DNA of 64,000 nucleotides from Plantactinospora sp. KBS50 (GCF_002285795.1 NZ_CP022961.1:5770001-5834000); one strand, 5' to 3'; positions 46,110 through 56,276 are shown, counted from the first letter of the stretch. Numbers and translations are program-made. Notes: generated by a model not told the origin, from the sequence alone.

Positions 46110-48494
46110 GTGGCGCTTGTGCGGGTGTACTGCGGTCTGGCCCTGTCGGATCGGACCGCTCGACCGGCCCCCGGAGGGCCGGTGCTGACCGCCGCCGTGG
46201 TCGACGACGCGGGACGGCTGATCTCCGTCCGGGACATCAGCGACGAGCCGGCGGGTTACGCCCGGCTCGGCTCGCTGCTCGCGGAGCGATCCAGCGGACC
46301 CGGAGACGCCGCCGTCGCGGCCGACAGCGACGACCATGTCATCGTGTCGCTGCTCAGCGTGGCCGGCCGGCCTGTCGCCATCGCCGACGACGACGCGGTG
46401 GACGACTTCGCCGAACGGTTCGCCGACGACGACTCCCTTGAGGAGATGAACTCGCCGCCGGCCGAGCGCCGGGCGGTGGGGCTGGCCAGAGCGTTGCAGG
46501 CCGGAGCGATCTCCGCAGTCACGATGCCCACCCCACGCGACCTCGCCGAGTACAAGCCGGTGCTGGCCGCCCACGCCGCCCTGGCCACCGGCCGGCACGC
46601 CGCCGCGGCGGCGCTCCGCGAGGTGCTGCGCGACCTCTATCCCGCGGCGCTGCGGGCGTACCCCGACCCGGCCGCGCCGGTCGCGCTGGCCGTCCTGGAC
46701 GCGCTGCCGGAGCCGAGCATGCTCGACTCGGGCGCGCGGAGCCGGAGCGGCGCGGTGATGACCGAGGCCATCGTCACGCACCTGGCCGCCGACCGGATCG
46801 CCGAGCCGGCCGTCATCGAGGACGCCGTCACGGCGCTGCGGGTGGCGATCACCGAGACCCCGCGCCGGACCACCAACAACAAGGAGATCCTCACCGCGGC
46901 GGCGGAGACGGTCCGCCATGCCGTCGCCGCGGTGCGCGCCTGCGACGCCGGCTGCACCGCGCTCGTCAACGCGCTGGCCGAACGGGTCGCACCGCCGCCC
47001 ACCCCGACGCTGAGCCGCCTGGGTCGGCGCGCGGCCGCCGAGCCCGCACCGGCGCACCCGGGCGCGGTCGGCGCCGGCCGGACCCAGCGCCGGCCGGTCG
47101 AGCAGGGCCGCCAGTTCGAGGACGAGCCGGTGCCCGCCGTGGGTCGGCGCCGGCAACCCGAGCCGGCGACCGGGAGCAACCCGCCGGTCGCACCGCGGCC
47201 CGTGGCACCGCCGCCGGTCGCCCCGGCACCGGCCGTGTCCCGGCCGAGCGTCGCGCCGGCCGCGTCCGCGGGCGCCCCGGCCAGTCGCGCCGAGCGGTTC
47301 TCCGGCGGGCTGGACCAGCCGCCGGCCGCGTACCGGCCGGACGGACCGGTCGGCCGGCCCGTGTCCGCGCCTCCGCCGCCGCCTCCGGGCATCATGCCGA
47401 TCGCGCCCGGGCAGCGCGGCGGCCGGCCGCCGGCAGAGAACGGCGAGCCGTTCCGGGCCACCCTCACCACCGCCGCCATCAACAGCGCCCGCGCCGAGCG
47501 CCGGCCCACGCCGATCCCGTCCCGGGGTACGCCCCCGGAGCGCCGGCCGGCCGCGACCAACGGGTCGAGTGCGACCGACTTCAGCCTGCCCATGCCGGCC
47601 GCCCGGCCGGCCGGCGAGTCGGCACCGCCACCGGGGTCGCGCGGAAACTGGCCGCTGGTCAACGGCGCCGACGAGCACACCGGCGAGTTGGAGAGCCGGG
47701 AACGGCCCCGGCCCTACCCGGACTCGCACCGGGAACCGGACCGGCACCGGGACGAGCCGACCGGAGGCATCGGCGGCGGGCGCAACGGGCGGGTTCCCCC
47801 GCCGTGGCTCGCCGACGACCTCCCGCAGGAGCCGCCGATGCTGCGCCTGGTCGAGCCGCCGCCGCTGGCGGACCGGGCGCTGCGGGACGACCTGGCGCGC
47901 CGGCCGGAACCGGCGGCCGACCTGCCCCGCCGCCCGGAACCGGCGGTCGATGCCCCGCCGCTGCGCCTCGTCGAGCCACGACCCGAGCCGGCGCGTTCCT
48001 CGGCCGGTCGTCCGGCCGCCCGCTCCGGCGGCGAGTTGGACGGCCTTCCGCAGCTGCCCGTGGCCGACGACGGCGACGGCGATCTGCTGATCTTCGCGGC
48101 CGCCCGCTCCGCCTGGTTCACCGGGCACCCGGAGGAGGACGAGGTCGACTGGTCCTCCACCGCGGACTCCGGCTGGCGGGCCGCGGAGCAGGCGGCGAAG
48201 CCCTCCATCGGTTCGGAGACCACGGCCGGGCTACCGAAGCGGGTGCCGCAGGCCAACCTGGTGCCCGGTTCGCCGCTGCGCGAGGAACGTCCACTGCGGA
48301 TCGTCCGGAACGCGGCAAGCCTCGCCGAGAACACCACCGGATACTTCCGGGGTTGGCGGCGGGGTCAGGAGATCGGCGGGTACGCGGTCGGCGGTCGGCC
48401 GGGCCGCGAGTCCGCCGGCGGCTGGGACTTCACCCGCGACCAGGATGACTCCGATCGCGACTACCAGTACCGTTCGGCCGGGTACCGCTCCTGA
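46110..48494 (+). CDS. IS110-transposase-like protein with conservon-kinase-type C-terminal tail
   Basis: A 794-aa protein in three parts. Residues 1-300 resemble the RNase H-like (DEDD) half of IS110 transposases: RVYCGLALSDR, TAAVVDDAGRLISVRDIS, AERRAVGLARALQAGAI, and LREVLRDLYPAALRAYPDPA followed by a DALPEP segment. The acidic catalytic positions are not clearly kept and the C-terminal Transposase_20 part is missing. Residues 300-680 are a Pro/Ala/Arg-rich linker. The last 110 residues (TADSGWRAAEQAA, SETTAGLPKRVPQANLVPG, YFRGWRRGQ) match the tail of the sensor kinase of the convergent conservon ([33 protein letters not shown]). GTG 46110 has a GGGGAGGAGG site. No inverted repeats flank it, so it looks domesticated and not mobile. 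The IS110 resemblance is by eye. Confidence 0.7.
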   Translation: MALVRVYCGLALSDRTARPAPGGPVLTAAVVDDAGRLISVRDISDEPAGYARLGSLLAERSSGPGDAAVAADSDDHVIVSLLSVAGRPVAIADDDAVDDFAERFADDDSLEEMNSPPAERRAVGLARALQAGAISAVTMPTPRDLAEYKPVLAAHAALATGRHAAAAALREVLRDLYPAALRAYPDPAAPVALAVLDALPEPSMLDSGARSRSGAVMTEAIVTHLAADRIAEPAVIEDAVTALRVAITETPRRTTNNKEILTAAAETVRHAVAAVRACDAGCTALVNALAERVAPPPTPTLSRLGRRAAAEPAPAHPGAVGAGRTQRRPVEQGRQFEDEPVPAVGRRRQPEPATGSNPPVAPRPVAPPPVAPAPAVSRPSVAPAASAGAPASRAERFSGGLDQPPAAYRPDGPVGRPVSAPPPPPPGIMPIAPGQRGGRPPAENGEPFRATLTTAAINSARAERRPTPIPSRGTPPERRPAATNGSSATDFSLPMPAARPAGESAPPPGSRGNWPLVNGADEHTGELESRERPRPYPDSHREPDRHRDEPTGGIGGGRNGRVPPPWLADDLPQEPPMLRLVEPPPLADRALRDDLARRPEPAADLPRRPEPAVDAPPLRLVEPRPEPARSSAGRPAARSGGELDGLPQLPVADDGDGDLLIFAAARSAWFTGHPEEDEVDWSSTADSGWRAAEQAAKPSIGSETTAGLPKRVPQANLVPGSPLREERPLRIVRNAASLAENTTGYFRGWRRGQEIGGYAVGGRPGRESAGGWDFTRDQDDSDRDYQYRSAGYRS

Positions 48495-48515
48495 TCGGAC
48501 CGACCCCTACGAGAG

Positions 48516-48556
48516 CGGGCCGCCATCGCACTAGGCGATGGCGGCCCGTTGTTCTG
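48516..48556 (+). terminator. Rho-independent terminator
   Basis: A perfect 14-bp stem (48516-48529 with 48535-48548) with a 5-base loop followed by TTGTTCTG, 22 bases after the stop of the IS110-like gene. Confidence 0.85.
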
Positions 48557-48570
48557 CGGAGCGCCTTGCG

Positions 48571-48646
48571 GATCGACGAGTGCCATGTGGACCGACGAGT
48601 GCCATGTGGGCCGAGGAGTGCTCTGTGGGCCGAGGAGTGCTCTGTG
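48571..48646. repeat. Four 19-bp tandem repeats (iteron-like)
   Basis: Units at 48571-48589, 48590-48608, 48609-48627 and 48628-48646, of the two related types GACCGACGAGTGCCATGTG and GGCCGAGGAGTGCTCTGTG, with a partial fifth. They occupy the gap between the IS110-like gene and the conservon, followed by two degenerate 28-30-bp GGGCAGCCCGG repeats (about 48719-48778). The 406-base gap 48495-48900 holds these repeats and two terminators but no gene. Confidence 0.85.
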
Positions 48647-48830
48647 GACCGACGGGGCCACGGCGGGCGGGGGCGACCGTCGACCGTCCACAGGGTCCGT
48701 CCACCGTGCACCACAGGCCGCCGGGCAGCCCGGGGCGTGCGCCCCTCACCGCCGGGCAGCCCGGAGCGAGCGCCCGGCCAGGTCGGGCGGGCCGGTGGGA
48801 TCCCGGTTCCACCCGTCGACGGACACGACT

Positions 48831-48864
48831 GACCGTCCGATGGCCGCTGGGGCATCGGACGGTC
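48831..48864 (-). terminator. Terminator of the conservon operon
   Basis: GACCGTCCGATG (48831-48842) pairs with CATCGGACGGTC (48853-48864) across a 10-base loop, 37 bases after the GTPase stop on the minus strand. Confidence 0.7.
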
Positions 48865-48900
48865 GTGCTCCGGTTCGCCTGTCGCGTGTGGGCCGGCGGA

Positions 48901-49488
48901 TCAGGCCGGCGCCACCGCGCGGGACCGACGCATCGTGAGGACGTACTCGACCAGCGAGATCAGCACGTGCTTCGTGGACTCCCGGTTACGGGCGTCGCAC
49001 GCCACCACTGGGACCTCGTTGGAGATCGCCAGCGCCTCCCGCACGTCCTGCGGGTCGTGGTACTGCATCCCGTCGAAGCAGTTGATGGCCACCAGGTACG
49101 GCAGCCGTCGGTGCTCGAAGAAGTCGATGGCCGCGAAGCAATCGGCGAGCCGCCGGGTGTCGACGAGGACGACCGCGCCGATGGCACCCCGTACCAGTTC
49201 GTCCCACATGAACCAGAACCGGGTCTGGCCAGGCGTGCCGAAGAGGTAGAGGATCAGATCCCGGTCGATGGAGATCCGACCGAAGTCCATGGCCACCGTG
49301 GTGGTCGTCTTGCCCGGCACCTGCCGGGTGTCGTCGACGCCGACACCAGCCGACGTCATGATTGCTTCGGTGGTCAGCGGCGTGATCTCCGAGACCGAAC
49401 CGACCAGCGTCGTCTTGCCAACGCCGAACCCGCCGGCGATGACAATCTTCGCCGATGTCACGCGCCCCGCCATCGGGCGGTGCGACAT
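48901..49488 (-). CDS. cvnD: Conservon GTPase (CvnD-like, MglA/Ras-type)
   Basis: A 195-aa small GTPase: P-loop GGFGVGKTTLV, switch I region with TTTTVAMDFGRI, G3 motif FGTPGQTRFWFMW, and INCFD in the position of NKxD. In conservons this GTPase associates at the membrane with the sensor kinase complex. ATG 49488 (MSHRPMAGRV) begins one base after the preceding gene's stop (TGACATG). It is the last gene of the operon and is followed by a terminator hairpin. The NKxD-to-NCFD change is usual in this subfamily. Confidence 0.92.
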   Translation of the reverse strand: MSHRPMAGRVTSAKIVIAGGFGVGKTTLVGSVSEITPLTTEAIMTSAGVGVDDTRQVPGKTTTTVAMDFGRISIDRDLILYLFGTPGQTRFWFMWDELVRGAIGAVVLVDTRRLADCFAAIDFFEHRRLPYLVAINCFDGMQYHDPQDVREALAISNEVPVVACDARNRESTKHVLISLVEYVLTMRRSRAVAPA

Positions 49489-49489
49489 G

Positions 49490-49870
49490 TCAGAGCCTGC
49501 GAAGTCCACTCAGCACCCTCTCCAGCAGTTCAGTGCCCACCGCGTCATTCGAGTCGTCGAGGGACGTGGGCTCGTGCACAGCCACCATGCCGTCGGCGGC
49601 CATATCCGCGATGAGCACACGGGTAACTCCCAGCGGCAACTGCATCCGCGCTGCGATCTCGGCAAGCGATTGCAGCCGTCCATCACAGAGCGCGGCGATG
49701 TATTGATGCTCCCTACCATGGCCGCCCTTGCCGTTTCCGGCGGTACGGCCGCGCACGGTCGTCTCGACGAGCGCTTCGAGAGCGATGTCGAGCCTGGGCC
49801 GGGTACGGCCGCGGGTGACGGCGTATGGCCGGACAAGCGAACCAGTCGGTTCTTCACGCTCTGGCATCAT
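49490..49870 (-). CDS. cvnC: Conservon DUF742 protein (CvnC-like)
   Basis: A 126-aa DUF742 protein with the hallmark start LVRPYAVTRGRTRP and a winged-helix-like core (LQSLAEIAARMQLPLGVTRVLIADM). It begins MMPEREEP; the first of two ATGs is taken. DUF742 proteins lie between the roadblock and GTPase genes in all conservons and take part in the GTPase complex. The coding order and a 106-base gap after the roadblock gene leave room for an internal promoter. Confidence 0.92.
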   Translation of the reverse strand: MMPEREEPTGSLVRPYAVTRGRTRPRLDIALEALVETTVRGRTAGNGKGGHGREHQYIAALCDGRLQSLAEIAARMQLPLGVTRVLIADMAADGMVAVHEPTSLDDSNDAVGTELLERVLSGLRRL

Positions 49871-49976
49871 CGCCGTTCACCCCCTTCTCTCCTGCCTTCG
49901 GCCCTCGTTGAGGTGCAACCGTTCATCCATTCCCCGTCCGGACCGACTGGCTGCCGGCCCATCCGCGAGGCGTAAC

Positions 49977-50381
49977 TCAGCCCAGCATCCCCGCGGCCGC
50001 CCTGGGCGAGGGTGTCAGTGCCTCGCCAACGCGGTCCACGAGCAGTGCCATCTCGTACCCCACCTGCCCCACGTCACAGCTTCGCGCGGCAAGTACGGCG
50101 AACGACGAGCCGTCCGAGATGGACATCAGGAACAGGAACCCATTGTCCATCTCCACGACCGTTTGCAGAACCGCCCCACCCTCGAAGCAGCGAGCCGCAC
50201 CCTGGGTGAGGCTCACCAGCCCGGAGGCGATGGCCGCCAACTGATCGGCCCGGTCCCGCGGCAGGTCCCGCGACGAGGCCAGGAGCAGGCCGTCCGCGGA
50301 GACCGCGACCGCGTGTGCAACTCCCGGCACGCGCTCGGCGAAGTTGGCGAGCAGCCAACCGAGATCCTGCGTCGATGTCAT
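49977..50381 (-). CDS. cvnB: Conservon roadblock/LC7 protein (CvnB-like)
   Basis: A 134-aa roadblock/LC7 domain protein ([52 protein letters not shown]). Roadblock proteins regulate the Ras-like GTPase, acting like MglB on MglA. ATG 50381 overlaps the kinase stop (ATGA), so translation is coupled to the kinase. Confidence 0.93.
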   Translation of the reverse strand: MTSTQDLGWLLANFAERVPGVAHAVAVSADGLLLASSRDLPRDRADQLAAIASGLVSLTQGAARCFEGGAVLQTVVEMDNGFLFLMSISDGSSFAVLAARSCDVGQVGYEMALLVDRVGEALTPSPRAAAGMLG

Positions 50382-53300
50382 CCTTCATGCTCCTTCTGCC
50401 CGCTGCCGGCCAACCGGCCGGAGCCAGGCTGCGAAGACTGCCGACCAGCCGGAGCGGACTCCGACCGGACCGCGTTGTCATCGGTTGGATGCGTACGTCC
50501 GCGCTGCACACCTCGGTGATATGCCGAGAGCAGACCCCGGACGGACTCAGGCGTGCGACGTTGCACCGAGGTGCTCGGCTTCTCCACACCACCCGGCACC
50601 AGCTGAGCCATCGGCTTGCGCTTCGGCAGACCGGTCGGGGTGGTCTCCTTGACCGGGACCTCGTTCGCCGCGCTCGCGGCCCGCCAGCCATCGTCCGCGG
50701 CCGTTCGCCATCCGCCCACGGTCGGCTCCGCCCGGCGGGCGGCCGCGCCGGCGCCGAATCCGGCGGCGGCGCCGCCGAGCTTCGAGGCCGGACGGGACGG
50801 CAGCGAGGTACCGGTGTTCCGGTCGCCCGACGCCCCGCCCTGGGCGGTGGTGTCGGCCGGCGGCTCCGGCGTGGTTTCCCGGATCGCGCTGAACTGCTCG
50901 GTCGCCGCCGCGGCGGTGGGCGTGGGCGCCGGCCGCGGTGCTGGCTGCTGCTGCTGCCGGACCCCCGCCGGCTGACCGCCGGCCGTGGGCGCCATGGACG
51001 GCGACGACCGGCTGACCGGCGTCGACGGCTGCCGGGTCGGCGCGTCGGTGTCGTCCGACGCGGAACGGCGGGTCCGGAACCAGGCCGACTCCAGCTCGCG
51101 GAAGATCGGCAGTTCCATCGTCTCGTCGGCGAAGTGCTGCTGCCGGGAGTCCGTTGCCGAGCGTACCGAGGGCGGCGGTGCCGGACGCTGCGCCGACGCC
51201 GGCTGCGATTCCGCAACGGGCATCGACGGCGGCGCGTACGGCGCCGGCGGCTGCTGCTGGGCGGTCCGCGGGTCGGGCGCCGTGACCGGGGCCATGAACT
51301 GCGTCTGCGCCTGCGCGTCGATCAGCGGTGCCTCGGCCGGACGCGGCGCGGGCACCACCGGCGCGGCCGGGGCCGGCGGGGTGGAGGCCGGTCGTCCGGC
51401 GGACGGGTCGGTGCCGGACCGGCCCATCCGGGGCAGTTCGGCCGTCATGTCCAGGGCGGCCGCGAGCCGCTCCGGAACCTGCGGCGAGCCGGCTTCCCGC
51501 TCCTGGCCCGCACCCGGGGGCCAGGCCGGTGGGGCGGCCTCGGACCGGGCCGGCATCTCCGGCTCGGGCTCGTCCAGCGCCTCCGGCTCCGCCCCGGCCG
51601 GTCCGGAGACCGGCGCGGCCGCCACCACCCAGGACGACGACCCGCCGGGCGGAGCCGAGGAGACCGGGGGCGCGGAGTGTGCAGGCGGGGCCGAGGCGGG
51701 CGTCGGGGACTGCGGCGACTCGGGGGACCGCTGGTCCCGGTCGGCCGGTGCGGCCTGCTGGCCCTGCGGCCCGTCGGCCACCTCGCCCTCGACCGTCCAC
51801 TGCTGTTCGGAGCGGCGCTGCGGCAGCGGATCCGACTCGCCGCGCTGACGCGGCGGGTAGCCGCCACCGCCGTTGGTTCCACCGCCCTTGGCCGGGCCGG
51901 CGCCGGTCAGGTCCGACCAGGCCGGGATGCCCCGGTCCGGCCCCGCGTTGCGGCCGGACACGCCGTTCACGGCGCCACCGTCGAGCTGTGGCCTGCCGCC
52001 CGGGTGCCCGTTCGTGCCGTTGTGCGTCACGGCCCCGGTGCTGCCGGCGCCATTGGTCGGCAGGGCCGGACGGCTCTCCAGCGCGAGCGGAGCGCCGAAG
52101 GTGGGCATCGGCGCCGCGGGCGAGGACGGGGCTCCGGCGAGCGCGCCGGGCTGCTGCTGACCGCGGCCGGCCAGGGCGCGCGGCACCAGGACCGCCGGCG
52201 GCAGCGTGACATCGGCGACGGTGCCCCGGTCGGCGCCGGGCCGCAGCTCGACCCGCACCCCGTGCCGCGCGGCCAGCCGGGCGACCACGACGAGGCCCAT
52301 CATCCGGGAGACCGCCACGTCCACCTGGGGTGGGGTGGCGAGCCGCTCGTTGAGTTCGTCCAGCTGCTCGGCGGTGATGCCGATGCCGCGGTCCTCGACG
52401 TAGAGCGAGGCACGGTCGCCGACCCGGCGGGCCTCGACCATGACCTGCGAGTCCGGCGGGGAGAACGCGGTGGCGTTGTCGAACAGCTCGGCGACCAGGT
52501 GCACGAGGTCGTTGACCGCGTGCGAGGCGACCTCGATGTCCCGGTCGATGATCCCGAACTCGATCCGGGTGTAGTGCTCGACCTCGGACTGCGCGGCACG
52601 CAGCACGTCCATCAGGGCGGCCGGGTCCCGCTGCACCCGGGTGGAGTCCGCGCCCGCGAGCACCAGGAGGTTCTCGTCGTTACGGCGCATCCGGGTGGCG
52701 AGGTGGTCGAGCTGGAACAGCTCGGCCAGCCGGTCCGGGTCCTCCTCGCCCCGCTCCAGCCGGTCCAGGTGACCGATCAACCGGTCGACCAGGATCTGCG
52801 ACCGGCGGGCGAGGTTGACGAACATCGTCGCGACGGAGGAGCGGAGCGCGGCCTGCTCGGCCGCGGTGCGGACCGCCTCCAGGTGGACCGCGTTGAACGC
52901 CTCGGTCACCTGGCCGAACTCGTCCCTGCTGCGCACCGGCAGCGGTTCGGCGATCTGGTTGGCCACCTGGGCGGGTGACATCTGCGCGGAGACCTGCGGG
53001 TCACGCAGCCGGCTCACGGCCTGCGGCAGCCCGTACTGGGCGACGGCGAGGGCGCCGTGCCGCAGCTCGCGCAGCGACTGCGCCATCGAGCGGGCCACGA
53101 TCCAGGCGAACAGGATGGACAGCAGCAGGATGCCCAGCAGCAGGCCGGTGTCCAGCACCACCTGGCGCTGGGTGGTGCTGCTGATCTTGCTGGCGAGGTC
53201 GACCGCCCGCTCGTCCAGCTCGGACTCCACGTCCCGGTACTGCTTGCCGCTGCCGGCCATGGCGTTGTCCCAGTCGGCGGCGTTGAAGAAGCCCGGGTAG

Positions 53301-54163
53301 AAGTTGTTCTCGGTCGCCTTGGTGGTGACCCAGCCGCTGTACAGCTCCACCGTCCGCTGCGCGGAGCCGGCGATGGTCTGCTCGAAGAGGGTGACCTCCT
53401 CGTCGGTGGCCGCGGACTTGAAGCTCTGCACGGCCTGCTGCTGGCCCTGCTGGGCACCGATGTACGTGGTGCGCCGCGCCGGCAGGAACTGCTTCTCCGC
53501 CAACGCCTGGTGCACGATCGCGCGGCGCTGGGAGAGGAACTCCTTGGCCCGGGAGACGCTCGACGCGGCCCGCATCCGCTCGCTCAGCGCCGGGTCACCG
53601 GCCAGCTGGGCGGCCGAGTCCCGCATGTCGAGCAGCTTGGCGATCACCGAGTCGTAGGTCTGGACGGCGGTGCTCAGCAGCACCCTGCCGTTCACCACCT
53701 GGCTGCGCAGTCCGGGCAGGTCCGCCAGGTCCTGATCGATCTTGCCGAGCAGCTCGGTGGAGCTGGTCGGCAGTTCACCGAGGGCCTGCCGCCGCTCCGA
53801 GTAGGCGGCCCGGGACCGCTCGACCTTGTCGAAGAGACCGGTGTAGGTGGACTTGAAGTTCTCCTGCTGCTGCGACTTCGACGGCGAGTCGAGGAATCGG
53901 ATGGCCAGCGTGCGCTCGTCCTGCAGGTTGTTGACCAGGTCGCCGGAGGCCTGCGAGAGGTTGGCCAGGCTGTGTGCCCGGTTGGCGCTGGTGAGGGTGC
54001 CCAGGTGATCGATCAGACCGCTGGTGCCCACCACGATCGTGGCAATGGTCGGCACGATCATGATCAGACCGAGCTTGGACCAGATAGGCATGTCGCGTAG
54101 CCGGCCGACCGGCCTGCGCATCCGCGACAGGACTGAGCCCGCCGCCTTCGGTCGTTCGCTCAC
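50378..54163 (-). CDS. cvnA: Conservon sensor histidine kinase with nitrate/nitrite-sensing domain (CvnA-like)
   Basis: A 1261-aa membrane kinase. TM1 is at about residues 28-50, an external NIT-type four-helix sensor domain at about 50-330 ([36 protein letters not shown]) and TM2 at about 333-358. A HAMP region follows ([17 protein letters not shown]), then the H-box-like helix with [19 protein letters not shown] and an HATPase domain at about 555-656 (N-box [13 protein letters not shown]1 [10 protein letters not shown]). The remaining 600 residues are Pro/Ala/Gly-rich and probably disordered, ending with the conserved tail [17 protein letters not shown] and [11 protein letters not shown]. 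The tail is shared with the 46110-48494 protein. It heads the operon cvnABCD; no P450 gene (cvnE) follows. Confidence 0.93.
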   Translation of the reverse strand: MSERPKAAGSVLSRMRRPVGRLRDMPIWSKLGLIMIVPTIATIVVGTSGLIDHLGTLTSANRAHSLANLSQASGDLVNNLQDERTLAIRFLDSPSKSQQQENFKSTYTGLFDKVERSRAAYSERRQALGELPTSSTELLGKIDQDLADLPGLRSQVVNGRVLLSTAVQTYDSVIAKLLDMRDSAAQLAGDPALSERMRAASSVSRAKEFLSQRRAIVHQALAEKQFLPARRTTYIGAQQGQQQAVQSFKSAATDEEVTLFEQTIAGSAQRTVELYSGWVTTKATENNFYPGFFNAADWDNAMAGSGKQYRDVESELDERAVDLASKISSTTQRQVVLDTGLLLGILLLSILFAWIVARSMAQSLRELRHGALAVAQYGLPQAVSRLRDPQVSAQMSPAQVANQIAEPLPVRSRDEFGQVTEAFNAVHLEAVRTAAEQAALRSSVATMFVNLARRSQILVDRLIGHLDRLERGEEDPDRLAELFQLDHLATRMRRNDENLLVLAGADSTRVQRDPAALMDVLRAAQSEVEHYTRIEFGIIDRDIEVASHAVNDLVHLVAELFDNATAFSPPDSQVMVEARRVGDRASLYVEDRGIGITAEQLDELNERLATPPQVDVAVSRMMGLVVVARLAARHGVRVELRPGADRGTVADVTLPPAVLVPRALAGRGQQQPGALAGAPSSPAAPMPTFGAPLALESRPALPTNGAGSTGAVTHNGTNGHPGGRPQLDGGAVNGVSGRNAGPDRGIPAWSDLTGAGPAKGGGTNGGGGYPPRQRGESDPLPQRRSEQQWTVEGEVADGPQGQQAAPADRDQRSPESPQSPTPASAPPAHSAPPVSSAPPGGSSSWVVAAAPVSGPAGAEPEALDEPEPEMPARSEAAPPAWPPGAGQEREAGSPQVPERLAAALDMTAELPRMGRSGTDPSAGRPASTPPAPAAPVVPAPRPAEAPLIDAQAQTQFMAPVTAPDPRTAQQQPPAPYAPPSMPVAESQPASAQRPAPPPSVRSATDSRQQHFADETMELPIFRELESAWFRTRRSASDDTDAPTRQPSTPVSRSSPSMAPTAGGQPAGVRQQQQPAPRPAPTPTAAAATEQFSAIRETTPEPPADTTAQGGASGDRNTGTSLPSRPASKLGGAAAGFGAGAAARRAEPTVGGWRTAADDGWRAASAANEVPVKETTPTGLPKRKPMAQLVPGGVEKPSTSVQRRTPESVRGLLSAYHRGVQRGRTHPTDDNAVRSESAPAGRQSSQPGSGRLAGSGQKEHEG

Positions 54164-54353
54164 GTCACCGCCCTCCCACTTCGGTGCCCGGAAAACAAGC
54201 TGGGCACCGCTCAGCGACCGACCCGGCCGGGTCGGACCCCCGAGATTCCATCACGCCGCCTCGCAAGAGGAAAGCCCAGGTTGTCCCTTGGCGGGAGTGT
54301 GGTGGGATATTAACGAGATTTGATTGCAAACCGTTTTCCTGGAGTCACTCAAA

Positions 54354-55076
54354 GTGATTGAACGTTCCGCCGGCGTCATTCTCCTGGCTGGCCCCTCGGG
54401 GTCAGGAAAGTCGTACATAGCGGGGCGCACCGGGCTTCCCGTGCTGTGTTTGGACGACTTCTACAAGGACGGTGACGACCCGACTCTGCCTCGGTCGGGC
54501 GGCCAGGTCAACTGGGAGTCACCACAGGCGTGGGATGCCGCCGCGGCGGTACAGACGATCGCGCTGCTGCTGCGGAACGGCAAGGCCGATGTGCCGGTTT
54601 ACGCGATCGGCGCGGACCGGCGGGTAGCCACTCGGACAGTCAGCCTCAACGGATCGCCAATATTTGTAGCCGAAGGGATTTTTGCGGCCGAGATCGCCCA
54701 GGAGTGCCGCCGACTCGGCCTGCTCGCCGAGGCGTACGCGCTGCGCCGGCCGCGCTGGGCGACCTTCGTCCGGCGGCTGCTGCGCGACCTGGCCGAGCGG
54801 CGCAAGGCGCCCGACCTGCTGTTCCGGCGCGGGGTGGCGCTGCTGCGCACCGAGCCGGCGGTGCTGGCCCGCCAGACCGGCCTCGGTTGCCGGCCGGCCG
54901 GCGGCCGGGCGGTGCTCCGCGGCGCCGCCCGGCTGGCCGCCACCGCCACCGCCACCACCGCCGGGACCGCCGCCGCGACCGGCACCGCCGCGGACGACGG
55001 CGTGCGGGCCGAGATCGCCGGTACGGAGCCCGGGGCCGGGCCGGTCATCCCCGGAGCATCGCGTACCCCGGCTTGA
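54354..55076 (+). CDS. Uridine kinase-like P-loop protein
   Basis: A 240-aa P-loop NTPase: Walker [28 protein letters not shown] (uridine-kinase-type acceptor loop), [16 protein letters not shown] and the lid-like [16 protein letters not shown]. It belongs to the udk/PRK family and would phosphorylate uridine or cytidine, consistent with the pyrimidine salvage genes nearby, though the specificity is unproven. GTG 54354 has GGAG 9 bases upstream; TTG 54324 is an alternative. The last 45 residues are Ala/Thr/Gly-rich, and the end overlaps the add gene by 32 bases on the other strand. The region upstream is unusually AT-rich for this genome. Confidence 0.75.
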   Translation: MIERSAGVILLAGPSGSGKSYIAGRTGLPVLCLDDFYKDGDDPTLPRSGGQVNWESPQAWDAAAAVQTIALLLRNGKADVPVYAIGADRRVATRTVSLNGSPIFVAEGIFAAEIAQECRRLGLLAEAYALRRPRWATFVRRLLRDLAERRKAPDLLFRRGVALLRTEPAVLARQTGLGCRPAGGRAVLRGAARLAATATATTAGTAAATGTAADDGVRAEIAGTEPGAGPVIPGASRTPA

Positions 55077-56130
55077 TGACGTTGTCGATGATCGCCAGCC
55101 GCTCGTCGAACGGGATGAACGCACTCTTCATGGCGTTGATGGTGAACCACTGGAGTTCCGGCCAGCCGTAGTCGAACGCCTCGACCAGCAGCGCCATCTC
55201 GCGCGACATCGACGTGCCGCTCATCAGCCGGTTGTCGGTGTTCACCGTCGCCCTGAACCGCAGGTCGCGCAGCAGCCCGATGGGATGCTCGGCGATCGAG
55301 GCCGCGGCACCGGTCTGCACGTTGGACGACGGGCACAGCTCCAGCGGAATCCGCTTGTCCCGGACGTACGCGGCCAGCCGGCCCAGCACCGGCCGCCCGT
55401 CCGGCTCCGCGGCCGTGATGTCGTCCACGATCCGTACGCCGTGCCCCAGCCGGTCGGCGCCGCACCACTGGATCGCCTGCCAGATCGACGGCAGCCCGAA
55501 CGCCTCCCCGGCGTGGATCGTGAAGTGGAAGTTCTCCCGCTGGAGGTACTCGAAGGCATCCAGGTGCCGGGTGGGCGGGAAGCCCGCCTCGGCACCGGCG
55601 ATGTCGAAGCCGACCACGCCGTGATCCCGGTGCCGGACCGCCAGCTCGGCGATCTCCTGCGAACGGGCGGCGTGCCGCATGGCGGTCAGCAGCGTGCCGA
55701 TCCGGATCGTCCGGCCGTCCCGGGCCGCCTGCGCGGCGCCGTCGACGAATCCCGCCAGCACGGCCTCCACCACCTCGTCGAGGCTCAGGTCGCGGTCCAG
55801 GTGCTGCTCCGGGGCGAACCGGACCTCCGCGTACACCACCCCGTCGGCGGCCAGGTCGAGCGCGCACTCCGCCGCCACCCGGTGCAGCGCCGCCGCGGTC
55901 TGCATCACCGCGACCGTGTGGTCGAACGTCTCCAGGTACCGCTCCAGCGAGCCGGACGCGGCCGCCGAGGCGAACCACCGGCCGAGATCGTCCGGGTCGG
56001 TGCTGGGCAGCGGGTGCCCGATCCCGTCGGCCAGCTCGATGATCGTCTGTGGTCTGAGGCCGCCGTCCAGATGGTCGTGGAGCAGCGCCTTCGGCGCCCG
56101 GACGATGTCTTCGTACGTGATCGCGGCCAT
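55045..56130 (-). CDS. add: Adenosine deaminase
   Basis: A 361-aa zinc-dependent adenosine/deoxyadenosine deaminase: metal ligands in [12 protein letters not shown], the [11 protein letters not shown] glutamate segment, GHGVRI histidine, and [10 protein letters not shown] with the downstream aspartates. ATG 56130 ([13 protein letters not shown]). It converts (deoxy)adenosine to (deoxy)inosine in purine salvage. It is divergent from the rlmA-like gene; a 13-bp tandem repeat lies in between. Confidence 0.95.
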   Translation of the reverse strand: MAAITYEDIVRAPKALLHDHLDGGLRPQTIIELADGIGHPLPSTDPDDLGRWFASAAASGSLERYLETFDHTVAVMQTAAALHRVAAECALDLAADGVVYAEVRFAPEQHLDRDLSLDEVVEAVLAGFVDGAAQAARDGRTIRIGTLLTAMRHAARSQEIAELAVRHRDHGVVGFDIAGAEAGFPPTRHLDAFEYLQRENFHFTIHAGEAFGLPSIWQAIQWCGADRLGHGVRIVDDITAAEPDGRPVLGRLAAYVRDKRIPLELCPSSNVQTGAAASIAEHPIGLLRDLRFRATVNTDNRLMSGTSMSREMALLVEAFDYGWPELQWFTINAMKSAFIPFDERLAIIDNVIKPGYAMLRG

Positions 56131-56211
56131 GCAACCAGACCCTAGTGCGGTGGGCCCGGTCCGGCGGTCGCCACCCGCGGATCCCGGGCGGCCCGGCCGC
56201 GGAACGCGGCC

Positions 56212-56276
56212 GGGCCACCGATCCGGGCCACCGATCCGGGCCACCGATCCGGGCCACAGATCCGGGACGCCGATCC
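56212..56276. repeat. Five 13-bp tandem repeats
   Basis: GGGCCACCGATCC repeated five times in a row (three identical, then variants with ACAGATCC and ACGCCGATCC), continuing as a partial sixth. They lie in the 253-base divergent promoter region of add and the rlmA-like gene; apart from them the region shows no clear promoter. Confidence 0.9.

Noticed and set aside
46110-48494. Active IS110 insertion sequence
   Set aside because: The C-terminal transposase half is missing, catalytic acids are not evident, the gene has its own strong terminator and forms an operon with the gene before it.
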